Source: Neobacillus niacini
GTDB taxonomy: Bacteria > Bacillota > Bacilli > Bacillales > Cytobacillaceae
Reading direction: 5' to 3'
Length of the DNA: 64,000 nucleotides
Assembly (NCBI RefSeq): GCF_019749295.1
Contig: NZ_JACWFG010000022.1
Coordinates: 28,260 to 92,259 of the forward strand
Shown: in pieces, positions 15,698-24,797 of the stretch
Position numbering within the stretch: position 1 is the first letter of the stretch
Layout of the letters: every line of letters begins with the position of its first letter
Notes under the pieces: model-generated
Told to the model about the DNA's origin: nothing
The model's input: the letters and a program-made list of their open reading frames with translations, nothing else
Database searches by the model: none
Program-made: the position numbers and the translations under genes

Positions 15698-17055
15698 TCA
15701 AATTCACCAGCCATCTCATCATTGAAACCGAATAGGTACGTGAACAAGAATCCAGCTGCATAGGCGATTAATACCCCTACTAAATAAAGGAGAACTTGAC
15801 CTGTTACAACTAGGAATGCAAGCGGCAACCCAGATACCCCGATTGCTACTGTTGCAATTCCAAATGCTGCCTGGAACGCACCGCCGACACCGGCACCTAA
15901 ACATGCTGTTAAGAACGGACGACCTAATGGAAGGGTAACACCGAAGATTAACGGCTCACCAATTCCAAGAATACCTGCTGGCAGACCGCCGCCAATCGCT
16001 CTTTTCAAACGAGTTTTCTTTGTTTTAAGATAGATAGCAAACGCTGCACCTACTTGACCTGCTCCACCCATTGCAAGGATTGGAAGAAGTGGGTCATCAC
16101 CAATTGTATTAATTAACTCTAAGTGAATCGGTGTTAAACCTTGGTGTAAACCTGTTACAACTAACGGAAGGAATGTTGCACCAAGAACAAATCCAGCAAC
16201 AACCCCGCCCATATCAAGCAATGAAGTTAACCCTTTTGTGATAATGTCTGAGAAGAAACCACCAAGCGGCATAAAAACAAGATAAGTAACAATACCAGTA
16301 ACCAATAAAGCCACAGTTGGTGTAATGAAAAGATCTAAACTAGTTGGAACATACTTACGGACTTGTTTTTCAACTAAAGCGATAAAGATGGCTGCAAACA
16401 GAACTCCGATTAAACCGCCGCGTCCAGGAAGTAAATCTGCGCCAAACAAATGAATACCTGCAACAGCCGGGTTAATAATTAAGATACCCGCAATCGCACC
16501 AAGTGCTGGTGAACCGCCAAATTCCTTCGCTGCATTCGTACCGACTAAAATTCCTAGGTAACCGAATAATCCGCCGCCAATAACCGACAGGATCGTTGCA
16601 AGCTGTGAGTCACCTGCTAACCAACCAGCTTGAATAACCGCTTTTGTAATACCGGTAATTAATCCTGATGCTACTAAAGCTGGGATTAATGGAATGAAAA
16701 TTCCTGCGATTTTACGTAAGAACATTTTGAACGGTGTTGCATTCTTCTTATTGATTTCTGCTTTTGTGCTTGCAGCTTTCTCTTTTAAATTGATTCCGCC
16801 TGCTGCATCAATCAATTTACCAAACTCTTCTGTTACTTTATTTACTTTTCCAGGTCCAAGAATGATTTGAAGAGTTTCCTCCTCCACCACTCCAAGAACT
16901 CCGTCTATTTTCTTAAGAGCACCCTTATTGACAACACTCTCATCTTTCGGTGTAACACGCAGCCTTGTCATACAATGTGTGTAATTGCCAATGTTACTAG
17001 CGCCGCCTAATAGTGCAAGGATCTCTTCAGCTAAAATCTTGTTTTCCCCAGCCAT
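15694..17055 (-). CDS. murP: MurNAc PTS transporter, EIIBC subunit
   Basis: Takes up MurNAc-type amino sugars with phosphorylation, 453 residues. EIIB domain (about 1-85) with phosphorylation Cys in IGNYTHCMTRLRV; a linker; then EIIC with about ten hydrophobic segments (IFIPLIPALVASGLITGITK, and the family motif GIGEPLIFGVTLPLGRPFL). No EIIA domain, so it depends on an EIIA encoded elsewhere, usual for MurP/SacP-type proteins. Its stop overlaps mupG. Specificity is taken from the murQ/murR/mupG neighbours. Confidence 0.92.
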   Translation of the reverse strand: MAGENKILAEEILALLGGASNIGNYTHCMTRLRVTPKDESVVNKGALKKIDGVLGVVEEETLQIILGPGKVNKVTEEFGKLIDAAGGINLKEKAASTKAEINKKNATPFKMFLRKIAGIFIPLIPALVASGLITGITKAVIQAGWLAGDSQLATILSVIGGGLFGYLGILVGTNAAKEFGGSPALGAIAGILIINPAVAGIHLFGADLLPGRGGLIGVLFAAIFIALVEKQVRKYVPTSLDLFITPTVALLVTGIVTYLVFMPLGGFFSDIITKGLTSLLDMGGVVAGFVLGATFLPLVVTGLHQGLTPIHLELINTIGDDPLLPILAMGGAGQVGAAFAIYLKTKKTRLKRAIGGGLPAGILGIGEPLIFGVTLPLGRPFLTACLGAGVGGAFQAAFGIATVAIGVSGLPLAFLVVTGQVLLYLVGVLIAYAAGFLFTYLFGFNDEMAGEFD

Positions 17056-17154
17056 TTCATTCCCCTACTCTCTGTTGTATTTTAATGTTTTTTCATGAAG
17101 CTTTTCCCCTAGTAAACACAATGTAATAGTGTGTTCACATCACCACCTAAACGT

Positions 17155-18009
17155 TTAATTTTCTTTTTTGATAAACTGGATGGCTTCTCTTGTTTGATCA
17201 ATCGCTTTAACTGTTTGCTCATATTGGATGGTTGCCATTGATAAAAACATAATATCCATCATGTATAACTGAGCAAGTCTTGATGATGTTGCTGCACTAC
17301 GGAAAGCTGCTTCCCCAGAATATGAGGTAAACAATTTAATATCCGCCAGCGAAGCAACGGACGATTGACCGTATTTCGTTAAACTAATGGTCTTCACACC
17401 GCGCTCTTTCGCAAGTGACATCACTTTCACAACCTCAGCTGTTTCACCAGAGTGTGAAATAGCAAACACCACATCGTCCTCTTTGGCATTAGCGATTAAT
17501 GTGGCAACCAAATGGGTATCGGTAAAAGCGGTTGCATTTTTTTGAATCCGAAGAAACTTCTGCTGAGCGTCCTTCGCAATAATATTTGAGGCGCCAATTC
17601 CGAAGAAATGGACATTCTGAGCAGACAGTAATGTCTGAACAGCCCGTTCCAATTCCTCGTAATTGATAATCTCTGCAGAATCACGGATACTTTGAATACT
17701 GTTGCTGGTAGTCTTCTGGACAATTGAAAAATATGATTCACCAGGCTCGATGTCACGATAACCTTGTTCAGCAGGCTTTACCAAATCGCCCGCTATTCTT
17801 ACCTTTAAATCCTGAAATCCATTCAAACCAAGTGACTTACACAACCTTATGACAGCTGCTCCACTCGTTTTTGCTTGAGCTCCGATATCATTGACTGTAC
17901 TGTCTAAAATACTCCTTGGATTCTCAAGAATGTATTGAGCAATTTTCCGTTCAGAAGCCGGAAGCTGTTCCAGCATGTTTTGAAGCATTTTTAATCCGCC
18001 TGCAGCCAC
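17155..18009 (-). CDS. murR: RpiR-family regulator MurR
   Basis: A 284-residue transcription regulator: N-terminal RpiR HTH over residues 1-77 (LPASERKIAQYILENPRSIL, TSGAAVIRLCKSLGLNGFQD) and C-terminal SIS domain over about 110-265 (FFGIGASNIIAKDAQQKFLR, ISHSGETAEVVK) that would bind a sugar phosphate, probably MurNAc-6-P. It is embedded between murQ and murP, so it likely controls its own operon through the TTGAA-type palindrome(s) upstream of murQ. Starts 23 bp after murQ. Confidence 0.9.
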   Translation of the reverse strand: MAAGGLKMLQNMLEQLPASERKIAQYILENPRSILDSTVNDIGAQAKTSGAAVIRLCKSLGLNGFQDLKVRIAGDLVKPAEQGYRDIEPGESYFSIVQKTTSNSIQSIRDSAEIINYEELERAVQTLLSAQNVHFFGIGASNIIAKDAQQKFLRIQKNATAFTDTHLVATLIANAKEDDVVFAISHSGETAEVVKVMSLAKERGVKTISLTKYGQSSVASLADIKLFTSYSGEAAFRSAATSSRLAQLYMMDIMFLSMATIQYEQTVKAIDQTREAIQFIKKEN

Positions 18010-18032
18010 ACCATTCCCACCTTTTCACACAA

Positions 18033-18935
18033 CTATTGTTGAATCGCGATTTTTACATAGCCATTCGCTTCTGATAAAAGCTTTTCTGCTTCCTCTTTTG
18101 TTGTCTCGCGTTTGATCATCACGATGGCTGTTTTCACCTGAAGCCCTGACTTTTCTAACGTATCTAAAGCAGCTTCGTAAGAAACACCTGTAATTTTACG
18201 GATAATCCCAATCGCGCGTTCCTTTAATTTAAGGTTACTCACCTTAACATCAACCATTAAATTCTCATAAGCCTTACCCAAAAGAATCATCGATGAAGTC
18301 GAAATCATATTTAAAATCATTTTATGAGCTGTACCTGATTTCAAACGAGTTGAACCAGTTAGAACCTCTGGGCCGACAATGACTTCGATGGCTTGATCAG
18401 CTTCTTTACTAATCGCTGCATTCTTATTACACGATAACGCTACCGTTTTTGCTCCAATACTTCTTGCGTAGCGAAGCGCTCCAATTACATATGGTGTCCG
18501 GCCGCTGGCTGCTATTCCAATCACCGTGTCGTTCTCTGTCAGATTCAAATCCTTCAGGTCACGTACACCAAGGTCCATATCATCCTCAGCGCCCTCAACC
18601 GCTTTCAGAAAGGCACCTTCTCCTCCTGCCATTAACCCTACTACCATTTCTGGCTCTGTACTAAAGGTAGGCGGACATTCCACTGCATCTAATACCCCTA
18701 ATCTGCCGCTTGTTCCAGCACCCATATAAATCAGGCGTCCTCCTTTTTTAAAGGATTCGAATACAAACTGAACAGCTGCCTCTATATCTGGTAACACTTC
18801 CTTAACAGCACGGGCTACTAATTGATCTTGTTCGTTCATGATTCGTAATATATCAATTGGACTTGCCGTATCGATCTGCATAGTCTCGTTATTTCGGGAT
18901 TCGGTCGTTAATAATTCAAGATTCTCTTCAATCAT
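18033..18935 (-). CDS. murQ: MurNAc-6-phosphate etherase
   Basis: Cleaves the D-lactyl ether of MurNAc-6-P to give GlcNAc-6-P and lactate. 300 residues, the normal MurQ length. SIS fold with signature YMGAGTSGRLGVLDAVECPP, then GIAASGRTPYVIGALRYARS and STRLKSGTAHKMILN; the C-terminus is the small helical bundle. First gene of the operon; a complete promoter, an overlapping palindrome and a cre-like site lie directly upstream. Confidence 0.95.
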   Translation of the reverse strand: MIEENLELLTTESRNNETMQIDTASPIDILRIMNEQDQLVARAVKEVLPDIEAAVQFVFESFKKGGRLIYMGAGTSGRLGVLDAVECPPTFSTEPEMVVGLMAGGEGAFLKAVEGAEDDMDLGVRDLKDLNLTENDTVIGIAASGRTPYVIGALRYARSIGAKTVALSCNKNAAISKEADQAIEVIVGPEVLTGSTRLKSGTAHKMILNMISTSSMILLGKAYENLMVDVKVSNLKLKERAIGIIRKITGVSYEAALDTLEKSGLQVKTAIVMIKRETTKEEAEKLLSEANGYVKIAIQQ

Positions 18936-18965
18936 TTCCTTCTCCTCCTGGTTCGTTTTTCTAGC

Positions 18966-18979
18966 TGTAAGCGATTACC
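18966..18979. promoter_or_regulatory. cre-like site downstream of the murQ -10
   Basis: TGTAAGCGATTACC matches the cre consensus TGNAANCGNTNNCA except the last base. It sits just downstream of the predicted murQ start point, where CcpA can block transcription. Confidence 0.55.
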
Positions 18980-18988
18980 TATGCACAC

Positions 18989-19017
18989 ATTATAACGCGG
19001 TTGAAATGATAATTCAA
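18989..19017 (-). promoter_or_regulatory. Sigma-A promoter of the murQ operon
   Basis: On the minus strand: -35 TTGAAT, 17-bp spacer, -10 TATAAT. The palindrome at 19000-19018 covers the -35 and most of the spacer. Confidence 0.82.
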
Positions 19018-19018
19018 C
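19000..19018. promoter_or_regulatory. Candidate MurR operator
   Basis: GTTGAAATGATAATTCAAC: arms GTTGAA / TTCAAC, overlapping the murQ promoter. A related but longer palindrome (arms AATATTGAAAT / ATTTCAATATT, 3-nt centre) lies at 19030-19054, across the stop of the HAD gene. Both contain TTGAAAT, typical of RpiR-family sites. Binding by MurR is inferred. Confidence 0.6.
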
Positions 19019-19052
19019 TTTTTTTATAAAATATTGAAATACCATTTCAATA

Positions 19053-19916
19053 TTATGTTAGTAAGAACCGTCGAATGGCCTGTGCAACGCCATTTTCATG
19101 ATTACTGCCCGTCACTTGATCGGCTAATTCCTTCACTTCATCCGGTGCATTTCCCATCGCAATCCCTAGTCCGGCAGCAGTTAGCATAAGGGAATCATTG
19201 TAATTATCGCCAATCGCAGCAATTTGTGAGAGTTGAATATCGTGCTTCTCACTAAGCTTTAATAGAGAGGAAGCCTTGCTCACACCAGCCGGTGAAATCT
19301 CCAAATTTAAAAAGTTGAAGCTGCTGCTGATTTCCATTCCGCCTACCTGTTTATCAATTGTTTTTGAAAAATCAGGCAGTTTCCCCTCATCATTAAAAAC
19401 AGCAATTTTCGTAATCACAGGTTGATTACTCCTCACGTAGCGATAAAAGTCATCAACCATTTTCACCTGACATTGGCACCGAAAACTCTCTCGTTCTTCA
19501 AAGTTTGCCCCTGTTTTTTCAAGCGCAAGGATATTATTCTCGATCCAATTCTTGTTCCATTTCGTTTCAGCTGGGACGAGTAAAGTATCTCCTTCATAAA
19601 AATGAGCATAGATACCTTCTGCTTCACACAATTCCCAAAAACTCATGAGGTGGTCATGCTCGAAAACGGACTGCTCACTTATTTCTCCGTCTTCATCAAG
19701 GATAACTGCGCCGTTATAAGCGATAATCGGCTCTCCTTTTAAACCTATCGTATTGGCAATCCACCTGGTTGAGAGTGGAGAACGGCCGCTGCAAATGACA
19801 ACCCTTCCTCCTCTTTCGCGGTACTCATGAATCGCCTTGATATTTTCCTTATCAATCTCTCGCTGGTCATTTAATAGTGTTCCGTCCAAATCCGTCGCTA
19901 GCATTTTATATTTCAA
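19053..19916 (-). CDS. Cof-type HAD-superfamily sugar phosphatase
   Basis: A 287-residue HAD phosphatase. Motif I DLDGTLLND (nucleophile D8, acid D10), motif II ICSGRS, and motif III/IV GDNYNDSLML, with a C2B cap as in YidA/Cof enzymes. It precedes murQ on the same strand with its own promoter and a 117-bp gap, so it may belong to amino-sugar metabolism or just be a neighbour. Start at 19916 has GGGGAGA upstream. Confidence 0.9.
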   Translation of the reverse strand: MKYKMLATDLDGTLLNDQREIDKENIKAIHEYRERGGRVVICSGRSPLSTRWIANTIGLKGEPIIAYNGAVILDEDGEISEQSVFEHDHLMSFWELCEAEGIYAHFYEGDTLLVPAETKWNKNWIENNILALEKTGANFEERESFRCQCQVKMVDDFYRYVRSNQPVITKIAVFNDEGKLPDFSKTIDKQVGGMEISSSFNFLNLEISPAGVSKASSLLKLSEKHDIQLSQIAAIGDNYNDSLMLTAAGLGIAMGNAPDEVKELADQVTGSNHENGVAQAIRRFLLT

Positions 19917-19950
19917 GATATTCTCCCCTTCGCACTTTTATTTCATTATA

Positions 19951-19980
19951 ATTATAGTATTAATTAAAATATTATTTCAA
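19951..19980 (-). promoter_or_regulatory. Promoter of the HAD phosphatase gene
   Basis: Minus strand: -35 TTGAAA, 18-bp spacer, -10 TATAAT, about 35 bp before the start. The TTGAAAT core resembles half of the MurR operator candidate. Confidence 0.6.
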
Positions 19981-20036
19981 AAATAGTTTTTACCATATTC
20001 ATGGAAATACTGAATATACAGGGATGGTGATACCCC

Positions 20037-21140
20037 ATGCTTCAACCAGAACTCGCTGAAAAAATAGTGCGGGAAGTTCAGAGATTAATATCAGAAGAAA
20101 TTATTGTTGTGAACACAGACGGGACCATTATGGCAAGCACCCGCCAAGAGAGAGTGGGTTCCTTCCATGAAGGAGCTTTTATTACCTCAAAGCAGAAGAA
20201 AAAGCTGATTATTACCGAAAAAGAAACCCCGCAATTAAAGGGCGTAAAGGCTGGAATCAATCTCCCGATTTTTTTTCAACATGAGGTTATTGGTGTAATA
20301 GGGATTACAGGTGATCCTGAAAGTGTCACCCCATTTGGAGAAATCATTCGCAAAATGACAGAGCTGTTAATTAGTGAAAATTACTTTGGTGAGCAGTTTG
20401 AATATCACTCCCGGGCGATGGAAACCTTTGTCCTCGAGTGGCTGCAGGCAAAAGAACCTAGCTCGGATTTGCTGGAAAGAGCACGAGCGCTGACCATTAA
20501 TCTTGACCTTAAACGTACTGCTGTCGTCATTGAATTGGGGGAAAGAAAGTTTCCTTTAACAAGGAATGTGTGGTCCTCTATTCTGAACTCCTTTTCCCAA
20601 AATAAAAACGATGTCGTGACAAGATCAGGAAATGAACGGATCATTGTTTTAATACATAGTTCTGATTCTGTTCAACTCACCAACCTAAAATCCCGCCTGG
20701 AACAATTTCTACAATTTATCCAAAATAGCTTTGGAATAGCTGCTTATGCTGGGGTTGGCCAGTGTGCGCCTCCGCCAAATCTGCACCTTTCTTATGCCCA
20801 GGCAGAACGAGCATTGAAGATGGCTAGAAAGACAAGGAAAATTGTTTTTGATGAAGAACTAACCCTTGAAATGATTACAGGGGAGCTTGCTCCAGAAGTG
20901 AAAGCTGAATACATTCAACGGACCATTGGACCGATTTTAAATGAAAGAGACCTGCTGGATACATTAGCTGAATTATTTAAACAAAACCACTCGTTAAAAA
21001 ATACGGCGCAGTCCTTACACATCCATATCAACACCCTTCATTATCGATTAAAGAAAGTCGATGAGCTGACTGGGTTAAATCCAAATACCATCCATGATTT
21101 GTTTTGTTTGTATCTCGCTGTTCTCTTTTTAGATGAATAA
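20037..21140 (+). CDS. CdaR-family sugar-diacid/glycolate regulator
   Basis: A 367-residue activator. N-terminal sugar-diacid recognition domain over about residues 1-130 (LQPELAEKIVREVQRLISEE, VVNTDGTIMAS, GVIGITGDPE), a GGDEF-like middle, and a PucR-type HTH at residues 310-365 (SLKNTAQSLHIHINTLHYRL). It sits just upstream of glcD-glcF on the same strand, as does YsfB in Bacillus subtilis, so it most likely activates them in response to glycolate or a related hydroxyacid. Own terminator. Confidence 0.9.
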   Translation: MLQPELAEKIVREVQRLISEEIIVVNTDGTIMASTRQERVGSFHEGAFITSKQKKKLIITEKETPQLKGVKAGINLPIFFQHEVIGVIGITGDPESVTPFGEIIRKMTELLISENYFGEQFEYHSRAMETFVLEWLQAKEPSSDLLERARALTINLDLKRTAVVIELGERKFPLTRNVWSSILNSFSQNKNDVVTRSGNERIIVLIHSSDSVQLTNLKSRLEQFLQFIQNSFGIAAYAGVGQCAPPPNLHLSYAQAERALKMARKTRKIVFDEELTLEMITGELAPEVKAEYIQRTIGPILNERDLLDTLAELFKQNHSLKNTAQSLHIHINTLHYRLKKVDELTGLNPNTIHDLFCLYLAVLFLDE

Positions 21141-21186
21141 CCAAAAAATAAACTTCTTTCGACTCCTATTTTAGATGATTATCTAT

Positions 21187-21211
21187 AGCAGGCATATGCC
21201 TGTTTTTTTTA
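21187..21211 (+). terminator. Terminator of the cdaR-like gene
   Basis: GCAGGCATATGCCTG hairpin (5-bp arms CAGGC / GCCTG) followed by eight T. Confidence 0.8.
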
Positions 21212-21255
21212 TACTTTAAGTAGTATGAAAATAGTGGGTAAATGGGGGAAATAGC

Positions 21256-22668
21256 ATGCTCTCGAATGAAGTAAAAGATAAATTGATTTCCATTGTAACC
21301 AAAGATAACTTCGACGATTCCAAAATGGAACGTTTAGTATATTCCTATGATGCAACACCCAACTTTCAATCGATGCCGGATGCAGTAGTCAGTCCGCGAA
21401 ATACAGAGGAAGTTTCAGAGATTTTGAAGATATGTAATCAATATGGAGTTCCGATTGTTCCACGCGGTTCAGGTACCAATCTTTGTGCAGGAACCTGCCC
21501 AACCGAGGGCGGAGTTGTCCTTCTTTTTAAACATATGAACCAAATCCTTGAAATTGATGAAGAAAATTTGACGATTACTGTTCAGCCAGGTGTGATTACC
21601 CTCGATTTGATCAATGCCATTGAAGAAAAAGGGCTTTTCTATCCGCCTGATCCAAGTTCGATGAAAATCTCTACGATTGGCGGTAATATCAATGAAAATT
21701 CTGGCGGCTTGCGCGGGCTTAAATACGGCGTAACGCGGGATTATGTGATTGGCCTTGAAGCTGTATTACCAAATGGCGATATCATTCGAACAGGCGGAAA
21801 GCTGGCAAAGGATGTCGCTGGATATGATCTAACCCGCCTATTTGTCGGTTCTGAAGGCACACTTGTCGTGATTACCGAAGCAACCTTGAAGCTGATTCCA
21901 ATGCCGGAAACACGGAAAACGATGCTCGCTCTTTATCAGGACCTATCCGCTGCGGCTCGTTCTGTTTCGAAAATAATTGCCAATAAAATCATTCCAACCA
22001 CGCTTGAGTTTTTGGATCAAGCTACATTAAAGGTAGTCGAGGATTATGCTCAAATTGGACTGCCAACAGATGTTCAAGCTGTGCTTTTAATTGAACAAGA
22101 TGGTCCTCCTGAAGTAGTCGAACGTGATATCGAAAAAATCGCAGAGGTATGTAAGCTGGAAAATGCGGTATCGATTCAAATTGCCGCAACAGAAGAAGAA
22201 GCGATGGCACTTAGAACAGCAAGACGGGCAGCACTATCAGCAGTTGCTCGTTTAGCACCAACAACCATTCTAGAGGACGCAACCGTCCCGCGCTCTGAAA
22301 TTGCCAATATGGTTAAAGCGATTAATGAAATAACGGAAAAATATCAGTTAACGATTTGTACGTTTGGACACGCTGGCGACGGTAATCTCCACCCTACCTG
22401 TGCAACAGACGCGAGAAATCATGAAGAAATGGAACGCGTTGAAAAGGCATTTGCAGAGATTTTTGAAAAAGCAATTGAACTAGGCGGAACCATTACCGGG
22501 GAGCACGGAGTTGGCGCGATGAAGGCACCATACTTAGAGTGGAAGCTGAAAAAAGAAGGAATCGCTGCAATGATGGGGATTAAACAGGCTTTTGATCCGA
22601 ATAACATCATGAATCCCGGCAAAGTGTTTGCGAAAGACAGCAAGAAACGCGTGGTGATCACAAGATGA
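21256..22668 (+). CDS. glcD: Glycolate oxidase subunit GlcD (FAD)
   Basis: FAD-dependent 2-hydroxyacid dehydrogenase subunit, 470 residues. FAD_binding_4 domain over about 40-215 with VPRGSGTNLCAGTCPTEGGV, PPDPSSMKISTIGGNINENS and FVGSEGTLVVITEATLKLIP; C-terminal FAD-oxidase domain with FGHAGDGNLHPT and GEHGVGAMKAPYLEWK. It works with the Fe-S partner GlcF, whose start overlaps its stop by 4 bp. Corresponds to YsfC of Bacillus subtilis by layout. Confidence 0.94.
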   Translation: MLSNEVKDKLISIVTKDNFDDSKMERLVYSYDATPNFQSMPDAVVSPRNTEEVSEILKICNQYGVPIVPRGSGTNLCAGTCPTEGGVVLLFKHMNQILEIDEENLTITVQPGVITLDLINAIEEKGLFYPPDPSSMKISTIGGNINENSGGLRGLKYGVTRDYVIGLEAVLPNGDIIRTGGKLAKDVAGYDLTRLFVGSEGTLVVITEATLKLIPMPETRKTMLALYQDLSAAARSVSKIIANKIIPTTLEFLDQATLKVVEDYAQIGLPTDVQAVLLIEQDGPPEVVERDIEKIAEVCKLENAVSIQIAATEEEAMALRTARRAALSAVARLAPTTILEDATVPRSEIANMVKAINEITEKYQLTICTFGHAGDGNLHPTCATDARNHEEMERVEKAFAEIFEKAIELGGTITGEHGVGAMKAPYLEWKLKKEGIAAMMGIKQAFDPNNIMNPGKVFAKDSKKRVVITR

Positions 22669-23987
22669 CAACCTTACTCGAACAAGAAAAAATCCAGCAG
22701 CAATTCAAAGAGCGGATGAACGAGGATGAGCTGTTAAACTGTATGCGCTGCGGCTTTTGTCTGCCAACTTGTCCAACCTATATTGAATCTGGCTACAAGG
22801 AATCTCATTCGCCGCGCGGCCGGATTGCGATGATGAAGGCCGTCGTTGATGGAATCGTAGAACCAGATGAGGATTTTGAACGTTCACTCGAGCTTTGCCT
22901 CGGCTGCCGTGCCTGTGAGCCGGTCTGCCCTTCCGGTGTCAATTACGGCCACTTACTGGAAGAAGCAAGAGATATCATCAATCAAAATAAAAAACATTCT
23001 CTGCCTGTCAGGGCTGTTAGAAAAACGGTTTTTGAGGGGTTATTCCCTCACCAAAACAGGATGCGCACGATGGTAGGATTGCTAGGTTTCTATCAGCGCT
23101 CTGGAATTCAAACTCTTGCACGGAAAACTGGTTATTTAGGATTGTTACCTGATAATTTAGCGACTATGGAAAAAGTACTTCCGAAAGTACCGACCATGAA
23201 AGAAATGAAAAACCGCCCTGAGCACCTGCCGGCTCTTTCTGAAAAGGTACACAAAGTGGCGTTTTTCAGCGGCTGTTTAATGGATACCATGTTCATGAAG
23301 ACAAACGATTCGACCATGAAATTATTGCAATTGGCCGGCTGTGAAATTGTCATTCCGAAGCAGCAAACCTGCTGCGGGGCCTTGCATGGACACAGCGGTG
23401 AAAAGGATGGCGCCAAAGAGCTTGCTAAGAGAAATATTGCGGCATTTGAAGATTTAGGTGCTGACTTTATTATTACCAATGCCGGCGGCTGCGGCGCCTT
23501 CCTTGTTGACTATGACCATCTGTTGAAAGATGACCCTGCTTGGAGCGAACGGGCAGTGGCGTTTAAAGCGAAAATAAAGGATATTTCTGAAATTCTAGTA
23601 GCGGTCTCTTTTCATAAAAAAGTGAAACTAGAGCTCCCGCCTCAAGTGATTACCTATCAAGATTCCTGCCATTTGCGGAATGTAATGAAAACCGCATCTG
23701 CACCACGAACACTGTTGGAGGCCATAGAAGGGGTACAATTCAAGGAAATGAAAGAAGCCGACCGCTGCTGCGGCTCTGCTGGCATTTATAATATTGTTGA
23801 GTCCGAAATGTCAATGGTCATGCTCGACTATAAAATGGTTCAGGCGAAAGCGACGCACGCAACCACCATCGTAACCGCAAATCCTGGATGCTTGCTGCAA
23901 ATGCAGCTCGGGATCGAGCGCGAGGGCTTGTCTGGGAAAATGCGCGGTGTTCATATCGTAGATTTGCTAGCAGAAGCAGTGAAATAG
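22665..23987 (+). CDS. glcF: Glycolate oxidase iron-sulfur subunit GlcF
   Basis: Electron-transfer subunit, 440 residues. Two [4Fe-4S] ferredoxin motifs near the N-terminus (CMRCGFCLPTCPTY and CLGCRACEPVCPSG) and two CCG domains (FFSGCLMDTMF, TCCGALHGHSG; DSCHLRN, CCGSAGIYN). Passes electrons from GlcD, probably to quinone. Translationally coupled to glcD (ATGA overlap). Confidence 0.94.
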   Translation: MTTLLEQEKIQQQFKERMNEDELLNCMRCGFCLPTCPTYIESGYKESHSPRGRIAMMKAVVDGIVEPDEDFERSLELCLGCRACEPVCPSGVNYGHLLEEARDIINQNKKHSLPVRAVRKTVFEGLFPHQNRMRTMVGLLGFYQRSGIQTLARKTGYLGLLPDNLATMEKVLPKVPTMKEMKNRPEHLPALSEKVHKVAFFSGCLMDTMFMKTNDSTMKLLQLAGCEIVIPKQQTCCGALHGHSGEKDGAKELAKRNIAAFEDLGADFIITNAGGCGAFLVDYDHLLKDDPAWSERAVAFKAKIKDISEILVAVSFHKKVKLELPPQVITYQDSCHLRNVMKTASAPRTLLEAIEGVQFKEMKEADRCCGSAGIYNIVESEMSMVMLDYKMVQAKATHATTIVTANPGCLLQMQLGIEREGLSGKMRGVHIVDLLAEAVK

Positions 23988-23993
23988 CAGCGC

Positions 23994-24031
23994 AAAAAGA
24001 CGATTCGCAAGGGGGAGCGAATCGTCTTTTT
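23994..24031. terminator. Bidirectional terminator between glcF and DoxX copy 1
   Basis: 15-bp perfect stem AAAAAGACGATTCGC with an 8-nt loop and A/T tracts on both sides. The same 38-bp sequence recurs base for base at 26009-26046. Confidence 0.93.
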
Positions 24032-24042
24032 GGTGCTGATCG

Positions 24043-24540
24043 CTATGCGGTTGCTTTTGCTTTTCCAACTGTCTTGCGGATGAAAGCTACCACCCAGTAG
24101 TCTAAACCGTATTTACCTGCGTTGTAGCCTGCTGTTAAGATAATGAAGCCTAAGAAGATGTCAGTTGGATTATGAGATACAGTTCCGGCTAGGAAGAAAG
24201 AGAAGTTCATCACTAAACCGAAGAACATAGCTGCTGTTGTTAAGCATCCAAGCATAAGTCCTAAACCGATTAATGTCTCGCCCCAAGGAACGATGAAGTT
24301 GAAGACATCAATGTTAGGCAGTGCAAAGCTTTCTAAAAAGTTTACATACCAGCCGTAAACCATGCTGCCATCTGGCCCTTTAACTGGATTTGCTACTGCA
24401 TTTTTCAAATAGCCTGAAGCATCGAATCCACCTGTAATCTTATGAAAACCTGCTGTGAACCAAGCGTAGCCAAGGTATAAACGAATGATAGTTAAAATAG
24501 CTGCAGAGATTTTATTTTCTCTTAAAAAATGGTTAAACAT
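24043..24540 (-). CDS. DoxX-family membrane protein, copy 1
   Basis: A 165-residue protein with four predicted helices (IIRLYLGYAWFTAGFHKI, VPWGETLIGLGLMLGCLTTA, MFFGLVMNFSFFLAGTVS, IFLGFIILTAGYNAGKYGL), the DoxX fold. DoxX proteins are small redox- or quinone-linked membrane subunits; the exact role in Bacillus is unclear. Three more copies follow at 26053, 27041 and 29419; this one differs from copy 3 at only about ten positions. The start follows GAAAGGCGG, shared by all copies. Confidence 0.9.
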   Translation of the reverse strand: MFNHFLRENKISAAILTIIRLYLGYAWFTAGFHKITGGFDASGYLKNAVANPVKGPDGSMVYGWYVNFLESFALPNIDVFNFIVPWGETLIGLGLMLGCLTTAAMFFGLVMNFSFFLAGTVSHNPTDIFLGFIILTAGYNAGKYGLDYWVVAFIRKTVGKAKATA

Positions 24541-24667
24541 AAGTCATTCCGCCTTTCAAAATTTATTTGTTCTTTATACTTACACTATACTCGGTTTCTA
24601 ACCTTTATAACATGGGTATGTGAACAATTTCACAATTCATTCAAAATGATATGACGGAATGTTGAAC
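24541..24667 (-). promoter_or_regulatory. Conserved upstream region of DoxX copy 1
   Basis: About 127 bp shared with the other three copies, from the ribosome site (AAAGGCGGAATGACTT) to the distal TGACGGAATGTTGAAC block. A -10 TATAAA is preceded by TTAGAA; the other copies have TTGAAA, TTGATA or TCGATA at about 16 bp. Confidence 0.6.
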
Positions 24668-24797
24668 ACCTAGATTTGTTCGTTCTTTCTCGACTCTTTG
24701 TTGAATTACTGGAGGATTGGAATTTCTCTTTTAGCCTCATTCCGACTGATTATGCTATACTTTAGAAAGTTTGTTTAGGAGAGAGAGGTTGCTATAC

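Noticed and set aside
24541..24667. Sigma-B-like promoter (GTTTCT-N14-GGGTAT) on the plus strand upstream of DoxX copy 1
   Set aside because: It points away from the DoxX gene and decays in the other copies (GGGGAT, AGGTAT), so chance is likelier.
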